In this document: one piece after another, positions 28,996 to 37,723 of the stretch
Layout of the letters: every line of letters starts with the position of its first letter
Position numbering within the stretch: the stretch's first letter is position 1
From: Janthinobacterium sp. 344
Lineage (GTDB): Bacteria; Pseudomonadota; Gammaproteobacteria; Burkholderiales; Burkholderiaceae_D
Direction: 5' to 3'
DNA length: 64,000 bases
Assembly: GCF_900112025.1 (NCBI RefSeq)
Contig: NZ_FOKL01000013.1
Location: 1 to 64,000 of the forward strand
Notes under the pieces: model-generated
What the model was told of the DNA's origin: nothing
The model's input: only the letters and a program-made list of their open reading frames with translations
Database searches by the model: none
Made by a program: the position numbers and the translations under genes

Positions 28996-30257
28996 GCCGT
29001 CAAGGTGACGCGCGCGAAACTGCGCTTGCCAACTTGCAACACAAATTCGCCGGCCGCCACTTGCAGAGCCTTGTCGCTGATGACGGTGCCGTCGATGCGC
29101 ACGCCGCCCTGGTCGATCTTGCGCATGGCTTCCGACGTCGATGGGCACAGGCCAGCCTGTTTCAGCAATTGCGGGATGCCCAGCGGCGCGCCAGCCAGGG
29201 TCACTGCCGGGATATCGTCGGGAATGCCGCCCTTCGAGCGGTTGACGAAGTCGGCCAGCGCATCTTCGGCCGCCTGCTGCGAGTGGAAGCGGGCGACGAT
29301 TTCTTGCGCCAACGCAACTTTGGCGTCGCGCGGATTGCGGCCCTCTTCCACTTCGCGCTTCAGCTGCGCCAGTTCGGCGATCGAGCGCCACGACAGCAGC
29401 TCGTAGTAGCGCCACATCATGACGTCGGAAATGCTCATCAGCTTGGCGAACATGGTGTTGCCCGGTTCCGTGATGCCGATGTAGTTATTCTTCGACTTGG
29501 ACATTTTTTCCACGCCGTCCAAACCTTCCAGCAGCGGCATGGTCAAAATACACTGCTGTTCCTGTCCGTACTGCTTTTGCAGTTCGCGGCCCACCAGCAG
29601 GTTGAACTTCTGGTCCGTGCCGCCCAGTTCCAGGTCCGATTTCAGGGCCACCGAGTCATAGCCCTGCATCAGCGGGTACAGGAATTCATGCACGGAAATC
29701 GGAATGCCGCCCTGGAAGCGCTTGGTGAAGTCGTCGCGCTCGATCATGCGCGCCACCGTGTAGTGGGAAGCGAGCTGGATGATGCCGCGCGCGCCCAGCG
29801 GATCGCACCACTCGGAGTTATAGCGGATTTCCGTCTTGCTGGCGTCCAGCACTAAAGATGCTTGCGCGAAATACGTCATCGCGTTAATCTCGATCTGTTC
29901 CTTGGTCAGCGGCGGGCGCGTGACGTTGCGGCCCGAAGGGTCGCCGATCATGGAAGTAAAGTCGCCGATGAGGAAAATGACTTGATGGCCGAGGTTTTGC
30001 AGCTGGCGCATCTTGTTCAAGACGACAGTATGGCCCAGGTGCAAGTCGGGTGCGGTCGGGTCCAGGCCCAGTTTGATGCGCAGTGGAACACCGGTTTTCT
30101 CGGAGCGCGCTAATTTTTGCGCAAATTCGCTTTCGATCAAGAGTTCGTCGACGCCACGCTTGGTAATCGCGAGGGCTTCTTGTACTCTGTCCGACAGCAC
30201 AAGCGCGGTCTGAGCGGCGTTAGCCTTTGTAGGCGATGCGGTGGTGTTGATTTCCAT
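28992..30257 (-). CDS. tyrS: Tyrosyl-tRNA synthetase
   Basis: 421 residues, TyrZ-type class I synthetase. ATP signatures are HLGH at 73-76 and KMSKS at 251-255, and a C-terminal S4 RNA-binding domain contains LLKQAGLCPSTSEAMRKIDQGGVRI. It heads an operon with dtd, ybhB-like and a histidine phosphatase, and is divergent from an M23 peptidase gene. No T-box element is present in its leader. Confidence 0.97.
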   Translation of the reverse strand: MEINTTASPTKANAAQTALVLSDRVQEALAITKRGVDELLIESEFAQKLARSEKTGVPLRIKLGLDPTAPDLHLGHTVVLNKMRQLQNLGHQVIFLIGDFTSMIGDPSGRNVTRPPLTKEQIEINAMTYFAQASLVLDASKTEIRYNSEWCDPLGARGIIQLASHYTVARMIERDDFTKRFQGGIPISVHEFLYPLMQGYDSVALKSDLELGGTDQKFNLLVGRELQKQYGQEQQCILTMPLLEGLDGVEKMSKSKNNYIGITEPGNTMFAKLMSISDVMMWRYYELLSWRSIAELAQLKREVEEGRNPRDAKVALAQEIVARFHSQQAAEDALADFVNRSKGGIPDDIPAVTLAGAPLGIPQLLKQAGLCPSTSEAMRKIDQGGVRIDGTVISDKALQVAAGEFVLQVGKRSFARVTLTA

Positions 30258-30305
30258 AAAATTTGACTATAAATCTCAAAATGGTGGTAGGTTTGCGGAG
30301 TTTGT

Positions 30306-30311
30306 TATAAT
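30306..30311 (+). promoter_or_regulatory. Possible -10 element for the M23 peptidase gene
   Basis: TATAAT in TTTGTTATAATGCTC, about 100 nt before the peptidase start in the divergent tyrS/peptidase region. No clear -35 is seen. Confidence 0.4.
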
Positions 30312-30411
30312 GCTCGATCCCATCAATCTTGCCGTATGAAAACGAACCAAAATAACAATAACAAAGAGCACTAGTTCACGAATCGTTCAAGGGCAAATTT
30401 TAACTGATTGC

Positions 30412-31779
30412 ATGAACCCTATACATAAAATCACAGGCTCACGCTTGTACACACAGCTGACGACGACGCGCAAGGCACGCATTATCAGCGTGTCGGCAGT
30501 GTTGCTCACCGTCGCCGCCTTCGGCGCAGTCGCGGTGTCGCCCATGGCGCCAGATGCGTCCGACCTGCCGGTCAAGTCGATCGCCCAGAACCTGGAAATG
30601 CCGGACCTCGCCTCGCAAATTTCCGCGATGGAACAGGTAGACCAGAATTTCACCCACGAAGAAAAAGTCCGCGCCGGCGATACCCTCGCCACCCTGCTGA
30701 CCCGTCTCGGCGTGGATGATGCGGCGGCCGCCAATTTCATTAAATCCGACAAGATTGCGCGCGGCGTGATGTTGCTGAAATCGGGCAAGCGCGTACAAGC
30801 GCAAACCTCCGAAACGGGCGAACTGAACTGGATGCGCGCCACCCTGGTCGACGGCACGGACAAATCGGTCAAGAACATCCTGATCACCCGCAAGGGCGAC
30901 AAGTTCGTGGCCACGGAAGTGGCAGCCCAGCTGGAACGCCGCGTTGAAATGCACGCGCGCAAGATTACGTCCACCCTGTTCGCCGCCACCGACTCCAGCC
31001 TGGACGGCACCCGCCTGCCAGACTCGATTTCCGCGCAAATCGTGGAAATGTTCTCCACCAATATCGACTTCCGTTCCGACTTGAAACGCGGCGACTCCTT
31101 CAATGTGGTCTACGAAACGTTCTGGCAAGATGGCGAATTTGTCCGAGCGGGCCGCATCCTGGCCGGTGAATTCACCAACCGCGGCACGACCTACCAGTCC
31201 GTTTGGTTCGAAGACCCAGCCAGCAAGCAAGGCGGCGGTTACTACAGCTTCGACGGCAAGTCCCTCAAAAAAGCCTTCCTGAAATCCCCCCTCGAATTCT
31301 CCCGCATCTCGTCCGGCTTCTCCATGCGCGTGCACCCGATTTCCGGCAACTGGAAAGCGCACAAGGGCATCGATTTCGCCGCAGCAACGGGCACGCCGAT
31401 CCGCGCTTCCGGCGATGGCGTCGTCGATTCCGTCGGCAGCCAAAATGGCTACGGCAATGTTGTTGTACTGAAACACTGGGCCAACTACAGCACCGCCTAT
31501 GCCCACATGAGCCGTTTCGCTTCCGGCCTGAAAAAAGGCCAGAAAGTGAGCCAGGGCGATGTGATTGGCTACGTCGGCACGACGGGCTGGTCCACGGGCG
31601 CCCATTTGCACTATGAATTCCGCGTCGGCGGCGTGGCCCAAGACCCAAGCAAGCTGAACGTTCAAGCTCAGGCGCCATTGACGGCCGCCGAACTGAGCCG
31701 CTTCCGTCTGGTGTCCAACGACATGATGCACCGCTTCACCCTGCTGCGTCCGAACGACACGGCACTGGCGTCGCGTTAA
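30412..31779 (+). CDS. M23-family peptidoglycan endopeptidase (membrane-anchored)
   Basis: 455 residues. One N-terminal TM/signal segment (about 23-45) is followed by a LysM/OapA-like region (about 80-150, VRAGDTLATLLTRLGV) and a C-terminal M23 LytM domain. Zinc ligands are His317 and Asp321 (HKGID) and His400 in HLH 398-400. It is probably a periplasmic DD-endopeptidase used in cell-wall growth or division. The neighbourhood with anmK (cell-wall recycling) fits. Confidence 0.94.
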   Translation: MNPIHKITGSRLYTQLTTTRKARIISVSAVLLTVAAFGAVAVSPMAPDASDLPVKSIAQNLEMPDLASQISAMEQVDQNFTHEEKVRAGDTLATLLTRLGVDDAAAANFIKSDKIARGVMLLKSGKRVQAQTSETGELNWMRATLVDGTDKSVKNILITRKGDKFVATEVAAQLERRVEMHARKITSTLFAATDSSLDGTRLPDSISAQIVEMFSTNIDFRSDLKRGDSFNVVYETFWQDGEFVRAGRILAGEFTNRGTTYQSVWFEDPASKQGGGYYSFDGKSLKKAFLKSPLEFSRISSGFSMRVHPISGNWKAHKGIDFAAATGTPIRASGDGVVDSVGSQNGYGNVVVLKHWANYSTAYAHMSRFASGLKKGQKVSQGDVIGYVGTTGWSTGAHLHYEFRVGGVAQDPSKLNVQAQAPLTAAELSRFRLVSNDMMHRFTLLRPNDTALASR

Positions 31780-31917
31780 ACGACTTGCCTTCGGGCAATA
31801 CATAAAGGCACCGCCCATGCAGATGGCCGGTGCCTTTGTTTTATTCGGCGCGCGTTTGCGGCAGGCGCAAAATGCGGCACAATAAGCGCCTCACCTCTCT
31901 CGCCCCAAGGAATTCCC

Positions 31918-33012
31918 ATGCTGTATATCGGTTTGATGTCGGGCACCAGCCTCGATGGCGTCGACGGCGCACTGGTCGACTTTGCCGACGACGGCGGCGT
32001 GCGCAGCCTGGGCGATGCATATATTCCATTTCCCGCCAGCCTGCGCGCCGACCTGATGGCCCTGCAACATGCCGGCCAAAATGAAATCGAGCGCGAAGCG
32101 CTGGCCGCCAATCAGCTCGTGCGCCATTATGCCGATTGCGTGGCCCGGCTATTGAGCGACGCGGGCATCGGCCCGGATGCCATCGCCGCCATCGGCGCGC
32201 ATGGCCAGACCATCCGCCACCGCCCCGAGCTGGGTTTTACGCGCCAGCTGAACAACCCGGCCCTGCTGGCGGAACTGACGGGCATCGACGTCATCGCCGA
32301 CTTGCGCAGCCGCGACGTGGCGGCCGGCGGCCAGGGCGCGCCGCTGGTGCCCGCCTTCCACCAGGCCATCTTCAATGCGCCGGGCCACGCGCGCGTGCTG
32401 GCCAATATCGGCGGCATCAGCAATATCAGCGTGCTGCACGCGGACGGCACGGTGACTGGCTACGACACGGGTCCCGGCAATGCGCTGATGGATGGCTGGA
32501 TCTTGCGGCATCAGGGCCAGCCGTACGATGCCGACGGCGCCTGGGCCGCCACGGGCAAAGTCTTGCCTGCCCTGCTGGCGGATTTGCTCAATGATCCGTA
32601 TTTTGACTTGCCGGCGCCGAAAAGCACGGGCCGCGACCTCTTTCACGCCGACTGGCTGCAAGCCAAGCTGGCGCATCACCGCGGTGCCCAGCCCGCCGAC
32701 GTGCAGGCAACCCTGACGCAATTGACGGCGTCCAGCCTGGCGCACGCCATCGCGCGCGACGGCGCGCAGGCGGAAAACGTGTATGTGTGCGGCGGCGGCG
32801 CGCAGAACGCCAGCCTGATGGCGGCGCTGGCCCGGGCATTGCCGGGCATGGCGGTGACATCGACGCAAGACCTGGGCGTGGCGCCCAGCCAGGTCGAGGC
32901 GCTGGCGTTTGCCTGGCTGGCCTGGCGCTTTACGCAGCGCAAGCCGGGCAACTTGCCGGCCGTGACGGGCGCGCAGGGCTTGCGGGTACTGGGCGCGCTC
33001 TACCCGCGCTAA
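31918..33012 (+). CDS. anmK: Anhydro-N-acetylmuramic acid kinase
   Basis: 364 residues. Phosphorylates and opens 1,6-anhydro-MurNAc during peptidoglycan recycling. It starts with the ATP-site MLYIGLMSGTSLDGVD and has GAHGQTIRH, RDVAAGGQGAPLVPAFH, LANIGGISNI and GYDTGPGNALMDGW, all diagnostic. It lies downstream of the M23 endopeptidase in the same orientation. Confidence 0.97.
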   Translation: MLYIGLMSGTSLDGVDGALVDFADDGGVRSLGDAYIPFPASLRADLMALQHAGQNEIEREALAANQLVRHYADCVARLLSDAGIGPDAIAAIGAHGQTIRHRPELGFTRQLNNPALLAELTGIDVIADLRSRDVAAGGQGAPLVPAFHQAIFNAPGHARVLANIGGISNISVLHADGTVTGYDTGPGNALMDGWILRHQGQPYDADGAWAATGKVLPALLADLLNDPYFDLPAPKSTGRDLFHADWLQAKLAHHRGAQPADVQATLTQLTASSLAHAIARDGAQAENVYVCGGGAQNASLMAALARALPGMAVTSTQDLGVAPSQVEALAFAWLAWRFTQRKPGNLPAVTGAQGLRVLGALYPR

Positions 33013-33027
33013 GCGGGCGCAGAAACA

Positions 33028-33056
33028 CAAATAGCGGATCGATGATCCGCTATTTG
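33028..33056. terminator. Perfect 13-bp palindrome after anmK
   Basis: CAAATAGCGGATC and GATCCGCTATTTG pair perfectly around GAT. There is no T-run, but it is placed right after anmK and before the converging erpA gene, as expected for a bidirectional terminator or a Rho-stop stem. Confidence 0.55.
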
Positions 33057-33090
33057 TATGGTGCGCCTGAAAACCGGCGCGCCTGAAAAA

Positions 33091-33161
33091 CGTTCAGGGC
33101 AAGGCGCATTGCCGACGACGGTACGAATAGTACGGCAGGCAATGCAACGCCGCCCTGGACG
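33091..33161. repeat. Long imperfect inverted repeat between anmK and erpA
   Basis: CGTTCAGGGC pairs with GCCCTGGACG, GCATTGCC with GGCAATGC, and GTAC with GTAC around GAATA, giving a 70-nt three-block cruciform. It lies 20 nt from the erpA stop. It looks like a mobile palindromic element rather than a simple terminator; other genomic copies cannot be checked here. Confidence 0.65.
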
Positions 33162-33180
33162 TTTTCTCAGGTGTGCTGGC

Positions 33181-33543
33181 TTATACCGAGAACGACGAAC
33201 CGCAACCGCAGGTGGAGGTCGCTGTCGGATTCTTGATCACGAACTGTGCGCCTTCCAGGTCATCCTTGTAGTCGATTTCCGCGCCGACCAGGTACTGGTA
33301 GCTCATGGAGTCGATCAACAGCTGGACGCCGTTCTTGACCATGGTGGTGTCATCTTCGTTGACGATTTCGTCGAACGTAAAGCCGTACTGGAAGCCGGAA
33401 CAGCCGCCGCCCTGCACGAAGACGCGCAATTTCAGGTCGGGATTGCCTTCTTCTTCGATCAGCTGCGCGACTTTTTCGGCGGCGCTATCGGTAAAGATAA
33501 TAGGGGAAGGGATCACATCTTGCATTTCAGCGACGGCATTCAT
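33181..33543 (-). CDS. erpA: Iron-sulfur cluster insertion protein ErpA (A-type carrier)
   Basis: 120 residues. It delivers Fe-S clusters to apo-enzymes. The three ligand cysteines are in FVQGGGCSGFQYGF and STCGCGSSF. The ATG at 33543 (MNAVAEM) is chosen because AGGAG lies 8 nt upstream; the in-frame GTG three codons earlier overlaps that ribosome binding site. It is downstream of bactofilin, argC, rpsI and rplM in a conserved order. Confidence 0.96.
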   Translation of the reverse strand: MNAVAEMQDVIPSPIIFTDSAAEKVAQLIEEEGNPDLKLRVFVQGGGCSGFQYGFTFDEIVNEDDTTMVKNGVQLLIDSMSYQYLVGAEIDYKDDLEGAQFVIKNPTATSTCGCGSSFSV

Positions 33544-33616
33544 ATCAGGCACTCCTACTAGAAAACATTAAGTCATTATAGACTGTTGGCGCAACTCGCG
33601 CTGCGGCCCACCGTCA

Positions 33617-33714
33617 AAACCTGCTGCGCGTCGCGCTTTGCGGCCTGCGATGCTCACTGTACTCTCGTACAGTTGCGCTTCTCAGCCACAAATCACTGCC
33701 GCTCGCGACGGTTT
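33617..33714 (-). repeat. Dispersed ~100-bp intergenic element, copy c
   Basis: On the minus strand it runs from AAACCGTCGCGAGCGG to CGCGCAGCAGGTTT. The central hairpin is CTGTAC-GAGA-GTACAG, differing from copy b by a paired change that keeps the stem. It fills the gap between erpA and the bactofilin gene. Confidence 0.85.
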
Positions 33715-33748
33715 TGCCTGGCGGCCTGCAAAATAGTGTTGTTCCTGC

Positions 33749-34138
33749 TCACATTTCCGACACGGCCAGGTGCAGCACGGGGTCGGCGCTGTCGTGGCGA
33801 CTGAGCTTGCCTTGCACCAATGCGCCGCTGTGCATTTCCAGCACCTTGTAATAGACCTCTCCTACAATGCGGGCCTTGGGCTGGATTTCAAGCATTTCGG
33901 ACACATACACGGGGCCATTGATCTCGCCGCTGACGACCAGGCTCGAGCAGCGCACTTCGCCATCGATACGGCCCGCCTCGCCCAGCACCACATGGGTGGG
34001 ATCGCCGGGCTCGCCCGTGACATTGCCACGCACGTGGCCATCAATGCGCAGGCCGCCGCAAAACAGCAAGTCGCCCTCGATCCGCGTCGAGGCGCCGATC
34101 AGGGTGTCGATGGGGTTTTTCGCGTTGCGCTCGAACAT
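33749..34138 (-). CDS. Bactofilin (polymer-forming cytoskeletal protein)
   Basis: 129 residues of bactofilin (DUF583) beta-helix repeats: IDTLIGASTRIEGDLLFCGG, IDGHVRGNV, GEVRCSSLVVSGEINGPVYVSEMLE and VGEVYYKVLEMHSGALVQG. Such proteins form filaments for shape or polar organisation. The ATG at 34138 (MFERNAKNPID) has AGGATG at a normal distance; another ATG lies three codons upstream. It is located between argC and erpA. Confidence 0.92.
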   Translation of the reverse strand: MFERNAKNPIDTLIGASTRIEGDLLFCGGLRIDGHVRGNVTGEPGDPTHVVLGEAGRIDGEVRCSSLVVSGEINGPVYVSEMLEIQPKARIVGEVYYKVLEMHSGALVQGKLSRHDSADPVLHLAVSEM

Positions 34139-34228
34139 GAACGTCATCCTGTGGGGGTACGTGGCAGTCCAATTTATCACAGGTCCGGCAAAAAGGCGCC
34201 GAACCCGCGCAAGCGGCCGTGCCTATTT

Positions 34229-35266
34229 TTAAGGCATCACGGCGATATGTTGCAATCCGGCCGTTTCTTTCAAGCCAAACATCAAGTTCATGCACTGCAC
34301 GGCCTGGCCGGAAGCGCCCTTGACCAGGTTATCCTGCACCACCAGCACGATGACGGTGTTGCCGCCCTCCGGGCGGTGCAAGGCCAGGCGCAGCATGTTC
34401 GAGCCGCGCGTGGAGCGCGTTTCCGGGTGCGAGCCGAAAGGCATCACGTCAACGAAAGGCTCGTCCTTGTATTGCGCTTCGAACAAGGCTTGCAGTTCTT
34501 CATTGCTGACATCCTTGTTCAGCTGCGCGTACAGGGTCGAATGCATGCCGCGGATCATCGGCACCAGGTGCGGCGTGAAGGTCAGCGCCACCTTGTCGTC
34601 CGTGAAGCGCTGCAGCTGCGCCGTCGTTTCCGGCAGGTGGCGGTGGCCGGCCACGCCGTAGGCCTTGAAACTGTCGCTGCTTTCCGAGAACAGGATGCCG
34701 ATTTCCGCCTTGCGGCCGGCGCCCGACACGCCCGACTTGCAGTCGGCGATCAAGCCGCCCGCGTTGACCAGGCCTGCCTTGAGCAGCGGGTAAAAACCCA
34801 GTTGCATGGTGGTCGGGTAGCAACCAGGGTTGGCGATCAGCGTGGCCTGCTTGATGTCTTCGCGGTTCAGTTCCGGCAAGCCATACACGGCTTGTGCGAT
34901 CAGCTCGGGCGCCGTGTGGGGAATCTTGTACCACTGCTCGAACTTGGCCTGGTCCTTCAGGCGGAAGTCGGCGGCCAGGTCGATGACTTTCACGCCGGCG
35001 GCCAGCAAGGCCGGGGCTTGCGCCATGGCCACACCGTGTGGCGTGGCAAAGAACACCACGTCGCACTGCTCCAGGTTGGCTTTATCTGGCGACGTAAACG
35101 CCAGGCTCACGTGGCCGCGCAGGGAAGGATACATGTCAGCAACGGGCAAGCCATCTTCCTTGCGCGAGGTAATCGCCGTCAACTCGACATCCGGATGGGT
35201 TGCCAGCAAACGCAGCAATTCCACGCCCGTGTATCCAGTGCCGCCGACGATGCCAACTTTGATCAT
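34229..35266 (-). CDS. argC: N-acetyl-gamma-glutamyl-phosphate reductase
   Basis: 345 residues. NADPH-dependent reduction in arginine synthesis. The Rossmann motif VGIVGGTGYTGVELLRLL is at the N-terminus, the catalytic cysteine is in ANPGCYPTT, and KSGVSGAGRKAE and GHRHLPE follow. The ATG at 35266 is preceded by a good AAGGAAAG ribosome binding site. It is downstream of rpsI, separated by a terminator. Confidence 0.97.
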   Translation of the reverse strand: MIKVGIVGGTGYTGVELLRLLATHPDVELTAITSRKEDGLPVADMYPSLRGHVSLAFTSPDKANLEQCDVVFFATPHGVAMAQAPALLAAGVKVIDLAADFRLKDQAKFEQWYKIPHTAPELIAQAVYGLPELNREDIKQATLIANPGCYPTTMQLGFYPLLKAGLVNAGGLIADCKSGVSGAGRKAEIGILFSESSDSFKAYGVAGHRHLPETTAQLQRFTDDKVALTFTPHLVPMIRGMHSTLYAQLNKDVSNEELQALFEAQYKDEPFVDVMPFGSHPETRSTRGSNMLRLALHRPEGGNTVIVLVVQDNLVKGASGQAVQCMNLMFGLKETAGLQHIAVMP

Positions 35267-35365
35267 GTTCTTTCCTTGTAGAGGTATTGCTTGGAGATGA
35301 GGGGAAATGTTCCCCATGGGGTTTTTCGCGTATTTTACAGCGCAACGGCGTAACCCGCTGAAATG

Positions 35366-35400
35366 CAAAAAAGCCGCGGGACGCAAGTCCAGCGGCTTTT
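35366..35400 (-). terminator. Terminator of the rplM-rpsI operon
   Basis: AAAAGCCGC/GCGGCTTTT stem with a long loop; the minus strand ends in a T6 run. It lies about 35 nt past the rpsI stop. Confidence 0.85.
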
Positions 35401-35435
35401 CGACCAGCACCCCGGAAGGTGCTGTAGCGTAAGAA

Positions 35436-35828
35436 TTAACGCTTCGAGAATTGCTTTGCGCGACGTGCTTTGCGCAGACCAACTTTTTTACGCTCGACTT
35501 CACGTGCATCGCGGGTCACGAAGCCGGCTTTCGCCAGTTCCGGTTTCAGCGCTGCATCGTAGTCGATCAGAGCGCGGGTGATGCCGTGACGCACTGCACC
35601 AGCCTGGCCCGACTCACCGCCGCCATGGACGTTGACTTTGATGTCGAAACGCTCGACATTGCCGGTCAGTTCCAGAGGTTGACGGATGACCATCAGACCC
35701 GTTTCGCGCGAAAAGTATTCGTTCGCTGGTTTGCCGTTAACAACGATCAAGCCTGTGCCAACTTTGATAAAAACCCGAGCCACTGCACTTTTGCGACGGC
35801 CGGTTCCATAATTGTAATTACCGATCAT
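35436..35828 (-). CDS. rpsI: 30S ribosomal protein S9
   Basis: 130 residues, from MIGNYNYGTGRRKSAVARVF to the basic C-terminus RRAKQFSKR that reaches the P-site tRNA. The GGGESGQAGAVRHGITRAL signature is intact. Follows rplM by 9 nt, the standard L13-S9 operon. Confidence 0.99.
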   Translation of the reverse strand: MIGNYNYGTGRRKSAVARVFIKVGTGLIVVNGKPANEYFSRETGLMVIRQPLELTGNVERFDIKVNVHGGGESGQAGAVRHGITRALIDYDAALKPELAKAGFVTRDAREVERKKVGLRKARRAKQFSKR

Positions 35829-35837
35829 GTCAGTTCC

Positions 35838-36266
35838 TTAGAGAACAAGTGCTTTAGGTTGCTGAGCAGCGTGCGGATGGGAACCTTCCGCGTACACTTT
35901 CAGCTTCTTGATCATTGCGTAGCCGAGTGGGCCTTTAGGCAGCATGCCCTTGACCGCTTTCTCAAGCGCGCGACCTGGAAAACGCTGTTGCATTTTCTGG
36001 AAGTTGGTTTCGTAGATGCCGCCTGGATAGCCAGAGTGACGGTAGTAAATTTTCTCAGTAGCTTTGGTACCGGTCACACGCAGTTTGCCTGCGTTGATGA
36101 CGACGATGAAGTCGCCGGTATCGACGTGAGGAGTAAATTCTGGTTTGTGTTTGCCGCGCAGTCGGAGTGCCACTTCGCTGGCAACACGTCCGAGGACTTT
36201 GTCCGTCGCGTCAACCACGAACCAATCGCGCTGGACTTCATGTCCTTTAGCGGAAAATGTTTTCAT
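35838..36266 (-). CDS. rplM: 50S ribosomal protein L13
   Basis: 142 residues with the family signature RVTGTKATEKIYYRHSGYPG and VKGMLPKGPLGY. First gene of the L13-S9 operon, with a clear promoter 100 nt upstream and a small CCGC/GCGG hairpin in the leader. Confidence 0.99.
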   Translation of the reverse strand: MKTFSAKGHEVQRDWFVVDATDKVLGRVASEVALRLRGKHKPEFTPHVDTGDFIVVINAGKLRVTGTKATEKIYYRHSGYPGGIYETNFQKMQQRFPGRALEKAVKGMLPKGPLGYAMIKKLKVYAEGSHPHAAQQPKALVL

Positions 36267-36367
36267 GTTGACTTCCTAATAGATTACACGCTCAAATGGT
36301 GGTTCCGCCGATGCTGCTATGCGGACTCTGCCTTATTTACTTTTCCTGAGCGAACGGAAAGCCGACA

Positions 36368-36397
36368 AGTATAAGCGGCTTTGGCCTGCCGCGTCAA
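36368..36397 (-). promoter_or_regulatory. Sigma-70-type promoter for rplM-rpsI
   Basis: On the minus strand TTGACG (36397-36392) and TATACT (36373-36368) are separated by 18 nt. About 100 nt of leader follow before rplM. Confidence 0.65.
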
Positions 36398-36491
36398 GCC
36401 GCAATGCAGGCCGGCTGCGGCCCTGCGGCCGGCACATGGACAGGCATTCCTCTATTACAATACAAAACGCTTACAATTTTCGGAGAGTACG

Positions 36492-36914
36492 ATGGAATGC
36501 AAAGTCAGCTGGAATGGCCCGTCGGGCATGAGTTTTCGGGCAGAAACGGGTTCCGGCCATCTGGTGACCATGGATGGCGCGCCCGACGGCGGCGGCCACA
36601 ACCTGGCGCCACGCCCCATGGAAATGGTCTTGCTGGGCACGGGCGGCTGCACCGCCTATGACGTGGTGCTGATCCTGAAACGCGGGCGCGAAGCCGTCAG
36701 TGGCTGCGAAGTCACCCTGAAGGCCGACCGCGCCGAGACCGACCCGAAAGTGTTTACCAAGATCCACTTCCACTTCAGCGTGCGGGGCAAGGCCCTGAAA
36801 CCGACGGCCGTGGAACGGGCCGTGGCCTTGTCGCATGATAAATATTGCTCGGCGTCCATCATGCTGGCCAAGACCGCCGAGATTACGCATTCCTTCGAGA
36901 TTATTGAAGAGTAA
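36492..36914 (+). CDS. OsmC/Ohr family protein
   Basis: 140 residues. The two redox cysteines typical of the family are in LLGTGGCTAYDVV and HDKYCSASIML. These cytosolic thiol peroxidases detoxify organic hydroperoxides, though the YhfA-like subgroup (this length and N-terminus MECKVSWNGPSGMSF) is less well characterised. CGGAGAG precedes the ATG. It is divergent from rplM and convergent with coq7. Confidence 0.92.
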   Translation: MECKVSWNGPSGMSFRAETGSGHLVTMDGAPDGGGHNLAPRPMEMVLLGTGGCTAYDVVLILKRGREAVSGCEVTLKADRAETDPKVFTKIHFHFSVRGKALKPTAVERAVALSHDKYCSASIMLAKTAEITHSFEIIEE

Positions 36915-36916
36915 TG

Positions 36917-36987
36917 CTTACCCCAGCGACGAAATGCCGGGGTCGGACCCTGAGGGTCCGACCCCAGTTTTTGCGTCTGGGGTAAAG
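36917..36987. repeat. Nested palindromic element between osmC-like gene and coq7
   Basis: The inner perfect hairpin GGGGTCGGACCC-TGA-GGGTCCGACCCC (36939-36965) is enclosed by outer arms CTTACCCCAG (36917-36926) and CTGGGGTAAAG (36977-36987). It begins 2 nt after one stop and ends just before the other. It could terminate both genes, but the nested arms suggest a mobile palindrome. Confidence 0.7.
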
Positions 36988-36993
36988 TAACGA

Positions 36994-37638
36994 TTACAAG
37001 TAATACGCCGTTTTCGTCATCACTTTTCCCATCAAGCCCATCAGCGCCTTGACGGGCGCCGGGGTGTCGATGGCGCCCAATCGCTGGGCGGCGGCGCCAT
37101 GTTCCACCTCGTCGATGGCCATCTGCTTGACGATGGCGCGCGACTTGGCGTCCTGCGGCGGCAATTCCTGCAAGTGGCTGGCCAGGTGCGCTTCCACCTG
37201 GCGCTCCGTTTCCACCACAAAACCCAGGCTGCGGCCGTCGCCCATGCGCGCGGCGATGGTGCCCAGCGCAAACGAACCGGCATACCACAGGGGATTGAGC
37301 AGGCTCAGACGCGAGCCCAGCTCCGTCAGGCGCTGCGCCGTCCAGGCCAAGTGATCCTCCTCTTCGCGGCCCGCCTCGTCGAACTGGGCGCGGATGGCCG
37401 CGCTGTGCGCATAGCGCGCCTGCGAGTTGTACAGGGCTTGCGCACAGACTTCACCGACATGGTTGACGCGCATCAGCCCGGCACTATGGCGCTGTTCGGC
37501 CGGACTCAGTTCCGCGTCGGGCGCGTGGGCGGCCGGCGAAGGGCGCGAGGCCGACGCCACGCCCGCCATCACGCGCAAGGCCTTGTCGGCGCCAACAATC
37601 AAACGATCCAGGGGGGCAAAGTAACGGTGGGCGGTCAT
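36994..37638 (-). CDS. coq7: 2-polyprenyl-3-methyl-6-methoxy-1,4-benzoquinone monooxygenase
   Basis: 214 residues. Di-iron hydroxylase of ubiquinone biosynthesis. The ferritin-like ligands are visible in NHVGEVCAQALY, GREEEDHLAW, ETERQVEAHL and DEVEHGAAA. Membrane-associated by family. Monocistronic, convergent with the OsmC-like gene. Confidence 0.96.
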   Translation of the reverse strand: MTAHRYFAPLDRLIVGADKALRVMAGVASASRPSPAAHAPDAELSPAEQRHSAGLMRVNHVGEVCAQALYNSQARYAHSAAIRAQFDEAGREEEDHLAWTAQRLTELGSRLSLLNPLWYAGSFALGTIAARMGDGRSLGFVVETERQVEAHLASHLQELPPQDAKSRAIVKQMAIDEVEHGAAAQRLGAIDTPAPVKALMGLMGKVMTKTAYYL

Positions 37639-37723
37639 CGTGGCTGTTCAGTTAAGGGAAAACATGAATTATAGGACGATCGAGGCCAGCCATGCCCACG
37701 TCGCGCGCAGGGCGAACGGGGCT

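Noticed and set aside
30258..30411. Possible T-box or leader element before tyrS
   Set aside because: No T-box sequence, specifier stem or terminator/antiterminator pair is visible in the short divergent region.
33543..33552. GTG start for erpA three codons upstream
   Set aside because: It overlaps the AGGAG ribosome binding site that serves the ATG at 33543.
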